DNA of 64,000 nt from Pseudoflavonifractor sp. MSJ-37 (GCF_018917965.1 NZ_JAHLPP010000002.1:62001-126000); one strand, 5' to 3'. Shown: positions 25,229 to 34,226, counted from the first letter of the stretch. The notes: a model not told the origin generated them from the letters alone. Numbers and translations are program-made.

Positions 25229-26296
25229 ATGAAAAAGCTGCTCCCCATGATCCTTGCCGGCACGATGGTGTTCGGCCTTGCCGCCTGCGGCGGCTCCGGC
25301 TCCGCTTCCGGCGGGGATGAGCCTGCCGGACAGCCCAGCAGCTCCGGTGCCGAGGACCTTTCCAGCTGGAAGATCGGCGTCATGCTCTCCGGCTCTCCCA
25401 CCGACGGCGGTTATTGCCAGCAGGGTGCCGACGGCATCCGCGCCATCGAAGAGAAGTACGGCTGTCAGATCTCGATCATCGACTCTGTCACCACCGCTGA
25501 TGACGCCCGTGCCGAGGCCGAGAACATGGCAGATGACGGCTATAAGGTCATCTTCGGCCAGGGCGGCCAGTTCGCCGAGTACTTCTCTCAGGTGGCTCCG
25601 GACTATCCCGACACCTGGTTCATCACCAACGGCGGCGCGGTCACCGGTGACAACCAGTTTCCCATGTGCATGAGCACGGAGGAGGGCGGTTATGTCTGCG
25701 GTGTCCTGGCCGGTCTGTTGACCGAGACCCATACCATGGGCACCATCGTCAGCGGTGACTATCCCTCCTTCACCAAGCCTGGCGTCGGCTTCGCTCTGGG
25801 CGCCAAGAGCGTGGACGAGAGCAACGTCGTAAAGTTCTCCGTCCTCAGCGCCGCCAACTCCAATGAGGCCTACGAGACCATCCAGAGCCAGATCCAGTCC
25901 GGCGCTGATGTGATCTTCCCCAATGCCGACGAGGGCAACTCCGGCGCCATCAAGGCCGTCAGCGAGAATCCCAGCGTCCATGCGTTCGGCGTGTTCGGCG
26001 ACTACATCTCCGGCGCTCCCGAGCAGGTGGCCGGCAACATGATGGTGGACGCTCCGGGCGCCTATGTGGCCGCTTTCGAGTCCATCGTCAACGGCGAGGC
26101 CAAGGGCGAGATCCAGTATCTCGGCATGAAGGAAGGCATCATCTCCTTCCAGTGGAACGACCAGGTCAAGGACACCCTGCCCGAGGACGTGGTCGCTCAG
26201 GTGGAGCAGACCATCGAGGATATCAAGGCCGGCAATATCGACATCCCTAACGAGTACGACATCGGCAAGACCGGCATCACTCAGTACTTCAACTGA
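25229..26296 (+). CDS. BMP-family (PnrA/Med-like) substrate-binding lipoprotein
   Basis: A 355-residue lipoprotein: MKKLLPMILAGTMVFGLAAC gives a signal peptide with lipobox LAAC, then a Gly/Ser-rich linker. The mature part has the BMP fold (WKIGVMLSGSPTDGG, GADGIRAIEEKYG, KVIFGQGGQF, DVIFPNADEGNSG, HAFGVFGDYI). Relatives bind nucleosides or act as autoinducer-binding proteins. ATG 25229 follows AGGAGG at eight bases; ATG 25223 is too close to it. It has its own promoter and terminator, and no ABC ATPase or permease is adjacent, so it may serve a transporter encoded elsewhere. Confidence 0.9.
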   Translation: MKKLLPMILAGTMVFGLAACGGSGSASGGDEPAGQPSSSGAEDLSSWKIGVMLSGSPTDGGYCQQGADGIRAIEEKYGCQISIIDSVTTADDARAEAENMADDGYKVIFGQGGQFAEYFSQVAPDYPDTWFITNGGAVTGDNQFPMCMSTEEGGYVCGVLAGLLTETHTMGTIVSGDYPSFTKPGVGFALGAKSVDESNVVKFSVLSAANSNEAYETIQSQIQSGADVIFPNADEGNSGAIKAVSENPSVHAFGVFGDYISGAPEQVAGNMMVDAPGAYVAAFESIVNGEAKGEIQYLGMKEGIISFQWNDQVKDTLPEDVVAQVEQTIEDIKAGNIDIPNEYDIGKTGITQYFN

Positions 26297-26313
26297 TCCC
26301 GAACGCTCCCATC

Positions 26314-26348
26314 GGAGGGCATCCGACCTTTCGGATGCCCTCCTTTTC
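26314..26348 (+). terminator. Terminator of the BMP gene
   Basis: GGAGGGCATCCGA pairs with TCGGATGCCCTCC, followed by TTTTCC. Confidence 0.9.
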
Positions 26349-26388
26349 CGTCATTCCAAAATCGGAAACGAAAAGTTCAGGAAACCGC

Positions 26389-26417
26389 TTGACAGGCCTC
26401 CATATGGGGTGTAGAAT
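26389..26417 (+). promoter_or_regulatory. Promoter of the lysine-riboswitch transcript
   Basis: TTGACA (26389-26394), 17-bp spacer, TAGAAT (26412-26417). The start site would be near 26424, just before the aptamer. Confidence 0.8.
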
Positions 26418-26456
26418 ACCCTTCAAGAACCGATCGCCGCGGTCCTCAGGTCTGCG

Positions 26457-26630
26457 GCAATGATAGAGGCGCGGGAGCGCATGAGTATCCGGCAGTATGG
26501 GGCAGAGCGGCCCGTCGGAGAAAGGGCATCCCGCCGAAGGGCCGGACTTTCGCCTGAGGGACCGGTGCCTGGGGCGTGGGAGAACATCTCACGGACTGCC
26601 ACATCGTCTGTGTGGAGCGCTATCATCGAG
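26457..26630 (+). promoter_or_regulatory. Lysine riboswitch aptamer (L box)
   Basis: The leader shows the conserved L-box core: GATAGAGGCGCG (26462-26473), ATGAGTA (26481-26487), GGAGAAAGGGC and CGCCGAAGG in the 26515-26540 region, then CTGGGGC near 26569. The P1 stem closes as ATGATAG (26460-26466) with CTATCAT (26620-26626). An intrinsic terminator follows 45 bases later, ahead of an amino acid ABC importer. Lysine binding should favour termination, so the importer would be made when lysine is scarce. Confidence 0.9.
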
Positions 26631-26674
26631 ACATGAGAGCATGGGCCGTATAGGTCCACTGTGATGCACTTTGT

Positions 26675-26722
26675 CGCCATGAACCGCTTCCACCAGGAAG
26701 GTTCATGGCGTTTCTCTTTTTC
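26675..26722 (+). terminator. Riboswitch-controlled terminator
   Basis: CGCCATGAACC (26675-26685) pairs with GGTTCATGGCG (26700-26710), followed by TTTCTCTTTTT. It is the expression platform of the lysine riboswitch. Confidence 0.88.
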
Positions 26723-26760
26723 CGGGAGGAGCGCGATAAAACTGACTGGAGGAAACAACA

Positions 26761-27681
26761 ATGAACAAGACTCTCTCTGCTCTGGGCCTCACCGCCGCCA
26801 TGGCCCTGTCCCTCACCGCCTGCGGCGGCTCCGCCGCCCAGCCCTCTGCCAGCGCGCCCGCGGACACCTCCGCCCCCGCTGCGACCAACTCCGGCGCCGT
26901 CTCCGGCGGCGCGGGGGAGGACGGCGTCTTCACCGTCGGCATGGAGTGCGCCTACGCCCCCTATAACTGGCTCCAGATGGACGACTCCAACGGTGCCGTT
27001 CCTCTGGCGGACGGCTCCGGCTACGCCAATGGCTATGACGTGATGATCGCCAAGAAGATCGCCGAGGCCAATGGCTGGGAGCTGCAGATCGTCTCCAGCG
27101 CCTGGGACTCCCTGACCCCCGCCGTCCAAGCCGGCACCATGGACGCCAACATCGCCGGCCAGTCCATGACCGCCGAGCGTATGCAAGAAGTGGATATGGC
27201 CGGCCCTTACTACTACGCCACCATCGTCTGCGTCACCACCAAGGAGAGTCCGTACGCCACCGCCTCCTCCATCCAGGATCTGGCCGGCGGCAAGTGTACC
27301 GCGCAGTCCGGTACCATCTGGTATGACTCCTGCCTGCCCCAGATCCCCGACGCCGATGTCCTGGCCCCCGCCGACACCGCCCCTGCCATGCTCATGCAGC
27401 TGGAGACTGGCACCGTGGACTATGTCTGCACCGATATGCCCACCGCCATGGGCGCCGTGGCCAAGAACGACGACCTGGTGATCCTGAACTTCTCCGGCAC
27501 TGACGGCGACTTCCAGTTCGCTTCCGAGGAGGAGCGGGCCGAGAACGTGAACATCGGCATCGCCGTGAAGAAGGGCAACACCGAGCTGAAGGACGCCATC
27601 GACTCCGTCCTCTCCACTATGAGCGAGGATGACTTCAACGCCCTCATGGACGAGGCCATCCAGATCCAGCCCGAGGTGTAA
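26761..27681 (+). CDS. Amino acid ABC transporter substrate-binding lipoprotein, probable lysine
   Basis: A 306-residue SBP_bac_3 lipoprotein: signal ending LSLTACGG (lipobox LTAC), an Ala/Ser/Pro-rich linker, then the binding domain (FTVGMECAYAPYNW, GYDVMIAKKIAEANGWE, AWDSLTPAVQAGTMDANIAGQSMTAER with the key SMTxxR). The ribosome site is GGAGG. The gene lies directly behind a lysine riboswitch and its terminator, which is strong contextual evidence that lysine is the ligand; the fold alone only says polar amino acid. An extra hairpin separates it from the permease gene. Confidence 0.9.
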   Translation: MNKTLSALGLTAAMALSLTACGGSAAQPSASAPADTSAPAATNSGAVSGGAGEDGVFTVGMECAYAPYNWLQMDDSNGAVPLADGSGYANGYDVMIAKKIAEANGWELQIVSSAWDSLTPAVQAGTMDANIAGQSMTAERMQEVDMAGPYYYATIVCVTTKESPYATASSIQDLAGGKCTAQSGTIWYDSCLPQIPDADVLAPADTAPAMLMQLETGTVDYVCTDMPTAMGAVAKNDDLVILNFSGTDGDFQFASEEERAENVNIGIAVKKGNTELKDAIDSVLSTMSEDDFNALMDEAIQIQPEV

Positions 27682-27698
27682 GATCCCATCGTCCCATG

Positions 27699-27730
27699 AC
27701 TCCCCCCGTCCCTGCGTCGGGGGGAGTTTC
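27699..27730 (+). other. Intercistronic hairpin after the lysine-binding protein gene
   Basis: ACTCCCCCCG pairs perfectly with CGGGGGGAGT, followed by only TTTCC. It probably lowers permease/ATPase transcript relative to the binding protein. Confidence 0.6.
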
Positions 27731-27776
27731 CGCATATCCGTCCCAACTCTATCCTACATGAAAAGGAGCGTGCCCC

Positions 27777-28658
27777 ATGGATAAGCTGGCCAAGCTGTGT
27801 CAGGATGTCGTCCTGCTCTGGTCCAAGTACCATCCCATGTATCTCAACGGCATCAAGAACACTCTGATCCTGGCGCTGGTGGCTACCGTCATCGGCTGTG
27901 TCATCGGCCTGATCTGCGGCATCCTGAACACCATCCCCTACTCCAAGCAGGACCCACTGCCCAAGCGCTTCGTGCTGAAGCTGATCCGGGTGCTGGTCCG
28001 GATCTATGTGGAGGTCTTCCGCGGCACCCCCATGGTGCTCCAGGCGGTGTTCATCGTCTACGGACTGCCCTACTTCACTGACAACGCCCTGCGGTTCGAC
28101 AACATCTGGGCCGCCGCGATCCTGATCGTGTCGATCAACACCGGCGCGTATATGGCGGAATCCGTCCGGGGCGGCATCATCTCCATCGACCCCGGTCAGA
28201 CCGAGGGCGCCAAGGCCATCGGCATGACCCATGTACAGACCATGACCAACGTGATCCTGCCCCAGGCCATCCGCAATATCATCCCCCAGATCGGCAACAA
28301 CTTCATCATCAACGTGAAGGACACCTCGGTCATGTTCATCGTCAGCTTCACCGAATTCTTCGCCGCCCACCGGTACATCGTGGGCGTGAACAATATGTAC
28401 TTCCCCTCCGCCGCCATCGAGATGATCGGCTATCTGTGCATGACGCTGGTGGCCTCCTTCCTCCTGCGCCTACTGGAGAAGTACATGGACGGCGACGACA
28501 GCTACGAGCTGGCCCAGGAGGATCAGCTGGTGATGGCCGCCGGCACTTACAGCCACCCCGGCCACGGCACCCCCTTCGACGAGCAGAGCAAGGAGTACCG
28601 GGACCAGGCGCGGGAGTCCCTGAAGAATCGAAACGGCAGTACGAGAGGAGAGCGTTGA
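27777..28658 (+). CDS. Amino acid ABC transporter permease, probable lysine
   Basis: A 293-residue permease of the HisM/GlnP class. TM helices begin at [20 protein letters not shown], and the coupling EAA loop is [27 protein letters not shown] (key: GxxxIxxGQxEGAxAxG). Then come [18 protein letters not shown] and [12 protein letters not shown]. An unusual soluble C-terminal tail of about 45 residues, rich in Asp/Glu/Lys, follows the last TM helix. AAAAGGAG precedes the ATG. Only one permease is present, so it likely works as a homodimer with the ATPase gene that follows by two bases. Confidence 0.92.
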   Translation: MDKLAKLCQDVVLLWSKYHPMYLNGIKNTLILALVATVIGCVIGLICGILNTIPYSKQDPLPKRFVLKLIRVLVRIYVEVFRGTPMVLQAVFIVYGLPYFTDNALRFDNIWAAAILIVSINTGAYMAESVRGGIISIDPGQTEGAKAIGMTHVQTMTNVILPQAIRNIIPQIGNNFIINVKDTSVMFIVSFTEFFAAHRYIVGVNNMYFPSAAIEMIGYLCMTLVASFLLRLLEKYMDGDDSYELAQEDQLVMAAGTYSHPGHGTPFDEQSKEYRDQARESLKNRNGSTRGER

Positions 28659-28659
28659 C

Positions 28660-29394
28660 ATGGCAGATACGATCCTGGAGGTCCGGCACCTCTCCAAATC
28701 CTTCGGCGACCATCAGGTCCTGCGGGACATCGACTTCACCGTCCGTCCCGGCGATGTGACCAGCATCATCGGCGCCTCCGGCTCCGGCAAATCCACCCTC
28801 CTGCGGTGCATCAACCTGCTGGAGACTCCCAGCGCCGGCGAGATCGTGTTCCACGGACAGGACATCGGCGGCGTGAAGGCCGCCGCCTACCGGACCAAGG
28901 TGGGCATGGTGTTCCAGTCCTTCAACCTGTTCAACAACATGACCGTGCTCCAGAACTGTGTGGTGGGCCAGACCAAGGTCCTCAAGCGCTCCAAGGCCGA
29001 GGCCCACGAGAACGCCATGAAGTACCTGAAGAAGGTGGGCATGGACCCCTACATCAACGCCCGGCCCCGGCAGCTCTCCGGCGGTCAGAAACAGCGGGTG
29101 GCCATCGCCCGGGCGCTGGCCATGCAGCCGGAGGTCCTGCTCTTCGACGAGCCCACCTCCGCCCTGGACCCGGAGATGGTGGGCGAGGTCCTGGCCGTCA
29201 TGCGGGATCTGGCCGCCGAGGGCATGACCATGCTGGTGGTGACCCATGAGATGGCCTTCGCCCGGGACGTGAGCAACCATGTGGTGTTCATGGCCGACGG
29301 CGTGATCTGCGAGGAGGGCGAGCCCAAGGCGCTCTTCGAGCGCCCCCAGCAGGAGCGCACCCGGGAGTTCCTCTCCCGGTTCATGGGGAACTGA
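28660..29394 (+). CDS. Amino acid ABC transporter ATP-binding protein, probable lysine
   Basis: A 244-residue GlnQ/HisP-type ATPase: Walker [11 protein letters not shown]-loop [13 protein letters not shown], signature LSGGQKQRV, Walker [15 protein letters not shown] and switch His in [22 protein letters not shown] precedes the ATG, which starts one base after the permease stop codon. It completes the riboswitch-controlled importer; two hairpin terminators follow. Confidence 0.94.
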   Translation: MADTILEVRHLSKSFGDHQVLRDIDFTVRPGDVTSIIGASGSGKSTLLRCINLLETPSAGEIVFHGQDIGGVKAAAYRTKVGMVFQSFNLFNNMTVLQNCVVGQTKVLKRSKAEAHENAMKYLKKVGMDPYINARPRQLSGGQKQRVAIARALAMQPEVLLFDEPTSALDPEMVGEVLAVMRDLAAEGMTMLVVTHEMAFARDVSNHVVFMADGVICEEGEPKALFERPQQERTREFLSRFMGN

Positions 29395-29412
29395 GACGAT
29401 ATGTGGACGACG

Positions 29413-29453
29413 AAGCCCGCCGCAGGGATCGGATATCCCGCGGCGGGCCTCTT
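29413..29453 (+). terminator. First hairpin after the lysine transporter operon
   Basis: GCCCGCCGC pairs with GCGGCGGGC (with inner AGGGATC/GGATATCCC), followed by CTCTTC, a weak U-run. Confidence 0.6.
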
Positions 29454-29484
29454 CATGGCTCATCCAGCGCAGCATCGATGCAGC

Positions 29485-29527
29485 GAACGCCCGGACCGAC
29501 TGGTCCGGGCGTTCCGTTCCTCTTTTT
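29485..29527 (+). terminator. Second, stronger terminator after the lysine transporter operon
   Basis: GAACGCCCGGACC pairs with GGTCCGGGCGTTC, followed by CGTTCCTCTTTTTCC. The same stem recurs at 32772 on the other side of the NitT/TauT operon. Confidence 0.8.
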
Positions 29528-29572
29528 CCGCTCTCGTTCGGTGGATCACTCCGCCAGGACGTGGTCCCAGAC

Positions 29573-30656
29573 CTAATCCAGGATCTCCTCGGTGTCGCGG
29601 GCATCGGTGATGATGCCGAACTGCTTGTAGTCATCGATGATGCTGCGCAGGGTGTTCTCGGTGTTCTCATCGCTGATGCCGAAGTTATAGGTCTTGAAGA
29701 TCTCCAGCACCTTGTCGAAATCGCCGGAGGCCCACTCGTTGTCCAGCAGGACCTGGACGGCCCTCCAGCATCCACTCGCTGGCCTTCTCGAAGGCGATGA
29801 CCAGCTTCTTCACAGTGATGGGGTTCTTCTTCAGGAAATCGTTGGTCACAGCGTGGACGCAGCAGGCCTCCTGCCGGAAGTCCTCGTCGAAGGTGAGGGA
29901 GCGGATGGGCTTCAGGGTGCCCTCGTCCAGGAAGGGCTTGGCGAACTGGTCGGACAGGACCGCGGCCTGGATCTCGCCGTTCTGCATGGCCAGGACGCAG
30001 GCACTGCTCTCCACCACCTTGTACTTCACGGCGTTGGGGTCGATGTCATCGTGGTTCAGGAACCGGAACGCGATGTTCTGGTCGGAGGCGCCGATGCCGT
30101 CGGGCAGGCCGATGGTCTGGCCCACCAGGTCGGAGGTGGCGCTGATATCGCTGTCCGTCAGCGCGTACAGCGTCTTACAGCCGGTGTGGATGCCGGTGAC
30201 GAAGGTCATCTCCACGCCGTTGACCGTCGGGACCAGCAGGGTGGCGATGTGGTCGCCGGCCACGTCCACCGCCTTGGTGCCCAGGGCGTCGGTCTGGTTG
30301 GTCATCTTGGTGATCTCGGTCTGGAGGCCCTCCGCCTCATAGAAGCCCTTTATCTGGGCGATGCCGAAGGCGCCCAGGCACAGGCCGCCATTGTAGCCGA
30401 TGCGGATGGTCTGCCCGTAGGCGGGCTCGTTCTTCCAGGCCTCTTCCTCCTCCGGCGTGATCTCGGGGATGTTCTCGATCGGAGTATAGTAGCTGGAGGC
30501 CTCGGCCAGCATCTCGTCGGCCTTCTTCTGGGCCTCAGGGTCCACGGTGGCGGAGGGCATGGGGGCGGAGCTGGGCTGGACGGCGGCCGGCGCGCCGCAG
30601 GCGGCCAGGCCGGTGAGCATGGCGGCACAGAGCGCGCCGCAGAGCAGTTTCTTCAT
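29573..30656 (-). pseudogene. NitT/TauT-type ABC substrate-binding lipoprotein, frameshifted
   Basis: The N-terminal 300 residues are a normal NMT1/SsuA-like binding lipoprotein (signal with LAACG lipobox; IRIGYNGGLCLGAFGIAQIKGFYEAEGL; VDVAGDHIATLL; GQTIGLPDGIG). The frame then breaks after EKASEWMLEG at a GGG run (29761-29763): the family-like continuation VQVLLDNEWASGDFDKVLEI and YNFGISDENTENTLRSIIDDY is found in the next frame. Removing one G would restore it. In that frame a TAG occurs at 29573-29575, eight codons before a TGA at 29546. So the gene has at least one frameshift and perhaps a second nonsense change. The ATPase and permease of the same operon are intact. GGAGGTAACG precedes the ATG. 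Confidence 0.8.
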
Positions 30657-30740
30657 GTTCTTCGTTACCTCCTGATGTCGATAGCCCTCTTCTTCTCGGT
30701 TCGTGTCCGGTCTATCTGTACCCGCCGGAGCGGGGGCAGA

Positions 30741-31517
30741 TCAGCATTCGTCGTCCGACCGTCCCAGATCCAGCAGTTCCATCACATGGGCCCGGTAGTC
30801 CAGGAAGCGGCGGCTGGTGCGGCTGCGGGGGTATTCCATGTCCACCTTCAGGTCGGCCCGCACCCGCCCGGGGCGGGGGGCCATGACCAGCACGCGGGTG
30901 CCCATATAAAGGGCCTCGTCCACATCGTGGGTGACCATCATCATGATGTGTCTGTTTTGCCCCCAGAGCTTCAGGAGCTCGTCCTGCATATTCATGCGGG
31001 TGAAAGCGTCCAGCGCGCCCAGAGGCTCATCCAGCAGGAACACCCGGGGTTCGTTGATCATGGTCCGGATCAGGGCCACCCGCTGGGCCATGCCGCCGGA
31101 GAGCTGATAGGGATACGCCGTGCGGAACTCGCGGAGCCCCGCCATGTCGATCAGCCGGGCCACATCGCCCTCCCGGCCCCGGAGCTTCTTCTGCATCCGC
31201 AGGCTGAAGGCCACGTTCTGCTCCACCGTCAGCCAGGGGAAGAGGGTGGGCTTCTGGAACACCATGCCCCGGTCCGGGTCGGTGCCGCGGATGGTCGCTC
31301 CGTTCAGAGACAGGGTCCCGGTGGTGGGGACGATCAGTCCGGCCACCAGCCGGAGGATCGTAGACTTACCGCACCCGGAGGGGCCCACGATGCTGATGTA
31401 CTCGCCGTCGTTGACCTCCAGGTCGATGTTGGACAGGGCATGGGTGAGGCCGCTGTGGTCGGCGGCCAGGAAGCTCTTGGAGACGCCCTCCAGCTTGAGA
31501 CAGACCTTTCCGCTCAT
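30741..31517 (-). CDS. ABC transporter ATP-binding protein, SsuB/TauB/NrtD type
   Basis: A 258-residue ATPase of nitrate/sulfonate/taurine-class importers: Walker A GPSGCGKST, Q-loop VFQKPTLFPWLTVEQNV, signature LSGGMAQRV, Walker B FLLDEPLGALDAFTR and switch His VTHDVDEAL. The start ATG (31517) overlaps the permease stop by ATGA; the longer upstream open frame is a shadow of the permease gene. It lies between the permease and the broken binding-protein gene. Confidence 0.93.
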   Translation of the reverse strand: MSGKVCLKLEGVSKSFLAADHSGLTHALSNIDLEVNDGEYISIVGPSGCGKSTILRLVAGLIVPTTGTLSLNGATIRGTDPDRGMVFQKPTLFPWLTVEQNVAFSLRMQKKLRGREGDVARLIDMAGLREFRTAYPYQLSGGMAQRVALIRTMINEPRVFLLDEPLGALDAFTRMNMQDELLKLWGQNRHIMMMVTHDVDEALYMGTRVLVMAPRPGRVRADLKVDMEYPRSRTSRRFLDYRAHVMELLDLGRSDDEC

Positions 31518-32557
31518 GCGTCCACCTCCGTTTCCTTCCACCGGAGGACGTGCCGCCGGATCGTGTCCATGAGGAAGTTGATGCCTATGAAGATGACGCA
31601 CAGCAGGATGATGGCGGCGTACATCTTGGCGTACTGGGCCCAACTCCGCTGCCAGGTGATGTACCAGCCCAGACCGGCGTCAGAGCCGATCATCTCCGCC
31701 GTGATCAGCGCCATGCAGGCGGTGCTCATGCCCTGGGTCATGCCCTGGAAGATGTTGGGCACCGCAGAGGGGATCGCGATGTGGAAGATCAGCTGGCGCT
31801 CACTGGCGCCCAGCGTACGGGCGGCCTCGAAATCAGCCTTGTCGATGCCCTGGATGCCGGTGATGCAGGCGATGGTCACGGAGAACCACACGCCCAGCGC
31901 GATCACGAACACGGAGGCATGGAACAGGCTCTTCATGAGGATCATGCTGATGGGGATCCAGGTGACAGAGGGGATCGCGCCCAACAGCTTCAGGAAGGGG
32001 GCGATCCAGTAGTCCACATGTCTGCTGTATCCGCAGGCGATGCCGGTGACGAGGCCCAGGCCCACGCCCCACAGATAGCCCGTCATCAGCAGGATCATCG
32101 AGCTTTTCGTGCTCACCGCCAGATAGCCCGCGTCGCTGAGGAAGGCGTTGAGGATCAGATTGGGGTAGGCGAAATAGGGGCTGAGCAGGGTGTTCGTCTT
32201 GAGCGTCAGGATATCATAGACCATCAGCAGGACGAACAGGAACGCGTAGAAGGGGGCGTGGGATCGAAGCTTGTCCCGCGCCTCCCGCCGGGAGAGGGAG
32301 ACGATCAGCCCGATCCCATACAGGGCCAGCAGGACGCCTAAAAAGACCGGCCAGCACAGCGTGGCGGTGAAGCTCTTGTAGTTGGGGAGATACCAGTACT
32401 CCGCCAGGGCGGCTCCGCCGGTGACGAGGGGGAGCACCAGGATCAGCCGGCCCAGCAGGATCTGCCGGCGGGTCTTGGGGGCGCTCTCCAGCTCCAGGAG
32501 CTGCTGGCGGGTCATCCCATCCTGTCCGGAGGGGACGGGGGCCGCGTTCTTCATCAT
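31514..32557 (-). CDS. ABC transporter permease, SsuC/TauC type
   Basis: A 347-residue membrane protein, longer than the usual 250-270 because of about 80 extra N-terminal residues with two added TM helices (LILVLPLVTGGAALAEYWYL, WPVFLGVLLALYGIGLIVSL). The core has the family coupling loop FEAARTLGASERQLIFHIAIPSAVP (key: EAARxLGAxxxxxxxxxxxPxA). AAGGAA lies about 12 bases before ATG 32557. It is the first gene of the operon and is driven by a good promoter at 32635-32663. Substrate could be a sulfonate, pyrimidine precursor or similar; unknown. Confidence 0.9.
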   Translation of the reverse strand: MMKNAAPVPSGQDGMTRQQLLELESAPKTRRQILLGRLILVLPLVTGGAALAEYWYLPNYKSFTATLCWPVFLGVLLALYGIGLIVSLSRREARDKLRSHAPFYAFLFVLLMVYDILTLKTNTLLSPYFAYPNLILNAFLSDAGYLAVSTKSSMILLMTGYLWGVGLGLVTGIACGYSRHVDYWIAPFLKLLGAIPSVTWIPISMILMKSLFHASVFVIALGVWFSVTIACITGIQGIDKADFEAARTLGASERQLIFHIAIPSAVPNIFQGMTQGMSTACMALITAEMIGSDAGLGWYITWQRSWAQYAKMYAAIILLCVIFIGINFLMDTIRRHVLRWKETEVDA

Positions 32558-32601
32558 GTTCCACGTTCCTTCCTATGGCGTATCGCATATCGTTGTTCGA
32601 T

Positions 32602-32620
32602 GTCATAGTCATCTTATGAC
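32602..32620. promoter_or_regulatory. Dyad in the leader of the NitT/TauT-type operon
   Basis: GTCATA-7 bases-TATGAC, a perfect inverted repeat just downstream of the predicted start site (about 32628, minus strand). It is a candidate repressor site. Confidence 0.45.
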
Positions 32621-32634
32621 TTTTTGGCCATATC

Positions 32635-32663
32635 ATCATACACTACCGAATAAAATAATTCAA
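32635..32663 (-). promoter_or_regulatory. Promoter of the NitT/TauT-type operon
   Basis: Minus strand: TTGAAT (32663-32658), 17-bp spacer, TATGAT (32640-32635), in an AT-rich stretch. Confidence 0.7.
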
Positions 32664-32767
32664 ATTCCTATTTTCTATATTTGCATCTTTGATATATCAC
32701 CAGAGGCCAGCCTTGTCCTCAGGGGGAAAATATGCTATCATCATCTTCAGGCCACCCCGCATAGGCA

Positions 32768-32799
32768 GAAAAACGCCCGGACCGATCGGTCCGGGCGTT
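32768..32799 (-). terminator. Terminator of citrate synthase
   Basis: AACGCCCGGACC pairs with GGTCCGGGCGTT around the palindromic centre; on the minus strand a T-run (TTTTTC) follows. Stem arms match the hairpin at 29485. Confidence 0.85.
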
Positions 32800-32821
32800 C
32801 CATCGTCCTCATATCGATATG

Positions 32822-34186
32822 TCAGCGCTGGTCCAGCGGCACGAACGTGCGCTTGGGGGCCACGGCCTTGTAGGCCGGGCGGATGATCCGGTTGGCGGTG
32901 CCGCTGACCTCCTCCAGCCGGTGGGCACACCAGCCCACCATACGGGCCATGGCGAAGAGGGGGGTGTACAGCTCCTCGGGGATGCCCATCATCTTGTAGA
33001 CGAAGCCGGAGTACAGGTCCACGTTGGCGCAGACCACCTTTTTCTCATGCTTCACGTCCACCAGAGCGGAGGGTGTCAGGCGCTCCACCGATTCGAAGAG
33101 CTGGAACTCGTCCAGCATGCCTTTGGTCTCCGCCAGCTTCCGGGCGAACCGCTTCAGCAGGACCGCGCGGGGGTCGGACAGGGTGTAGATCGCGTGGCCC
33201 ATGCCGTAGATCAGACCGGAGCGGTCGCCCGCCTCCTTCTTGAGGATCTTGCCCAGGAAGCTCTTGACCTCGTCGTCGTCCTTCCAGTCCTTGACGCCGT
33301 CCTCGATGTAGCCGAACATCTGCATGACCTTCTTGTTGGCGCCGCCGTGGCGGGGGCCCTTCAGAGAACCCACGGCCGCCGCGATAGCGGAGTAGATGTC
33401 GGTGCCGGAGGAGGACAGCACGCGGCAGGCGAAGGCGGAGTTGTTGCCGCCGCCGTGCTCCGCGTGGAGGACCATGCACAGATCCAGGAGCTTGGCCTCC
33501 TGATCGGTGTACTTATTGTCGTGGCGCACCGAATAGAGGAAGTTCTCTGCCAGGCTCAGGCCGGGCTGAGGCCGGTGGATATACAGGCTCTCGTTGTCAT
33601 AGTAGTGCCGCTTCACGGCAAAGGCGTGGGCCACGATCACAGGCACCTGGGCGATGAGCTGGACCGCCTGCCGGAGCTGGTTGCCCAATGCCAAGTTATC
33701 GGGGTCCGAATCGTAGGAGTACAGGGCCAGCACGGAGCGGGCCAGCTTGTTCATCACGTCGGGACTGGGGGCCTTGAGGATCATGTCCTCGGTGAACATC
33801 CGGGGCAGGTCCTGATGGGTGGAGATGGCCTGATGGAACTCCTCCAGCCGGGCCCGGTCGGGCAGGGCGCCGAACAGCAGGAGATAGGCGGTCTCCTCGA
33901 AACCGAAGCGGTCCTCCCGGGTGAAGCCGTCGATCAGCTCCTCCACATTGATGCCGCGGTAGATCAGCTCGCCCTCGGCGGGGAAGCGCTCGCCGTCCCG
34001 CACATAGTAGCCCAGCACGTTGCCGATCTGGGTCACGCCGGCCAGCACGCCGGTGCCGTCGGCATTGCGGAGGCCGCGCTTCACGCCCCAGCGCTCGTAA
34101 TACTCGGGGTCGATGTAGTTATGGGCGCGGTACTCTTCACATAGACTCTCGATAAGGGCAGAGCTCTGTCCCTTCTTCTCGTCCAT
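32822..34186 (-). CDS. gltA: Citrate synthase
   Basis: A 454-residue Si-type citrate/2-methylcitrate synthase that condenses acetyl-CoA and oxaloacetate. Catalytic regions are VLHAEHGGGNNSAF (first His), GSLKGPRHGGANKK (second His) and YGMGHAIYTLSDPRA, with the C-terminal Asp segment ANVDLYSGFVYKMMGIP. Length and an N-terminal extension match Clostridial enzymes. AGGAGTGG precedes ATG 34186. It is monocistronic with its own promoter and terminator; no aconitase or isocitrate dehydrogenase is nearby, so it may supply the oxidative branch toward glutamate. Confidence 0.93.
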   Translation of the reverse strand: MDEKKGQSSALIESLCEEYRAHNYIDPEYYERWGVKRGLRNADGTGVLAGVTQIGNVLGYYVRDGERFPAEGELIYRGINVEELIDGFTREDRFGFEETAYLLLFGALPDRARLEEFHQAISTHQDLPRMFTEDMILKAPSPDVMNKLARSVLALYSYDSDPDNLALGNQLRQAVQLIAQVPVIVAHAFAVKRHYYDNESLYIHRPQPGLSLAENFLYSVRHDNKYTDQEAKLLDLCMVLHAEHGGGNNSAFACRVLSSSGTDIYSAIAAAVGSLKGPRHGGANKKVMQMFGYIEDGVKDWKDDDEVKSFLGKILKKEAGDRSGLIYGMGHAIYTLSDPRAVLLKRFARKLAETKGMLDEFQLFESVERLTPSALVDVKHEKKVVCANVDLYSGFVYKMMGIPEELYTPLFAMARMVGWCAHRLEEVSGTANRIIRPAYKAVAPKRTFVPLDQR

Positions 34187-34226
34187 CTTCGACCACTCCT
34201 TTTCCCGTGGATATCGTATAACGGAT

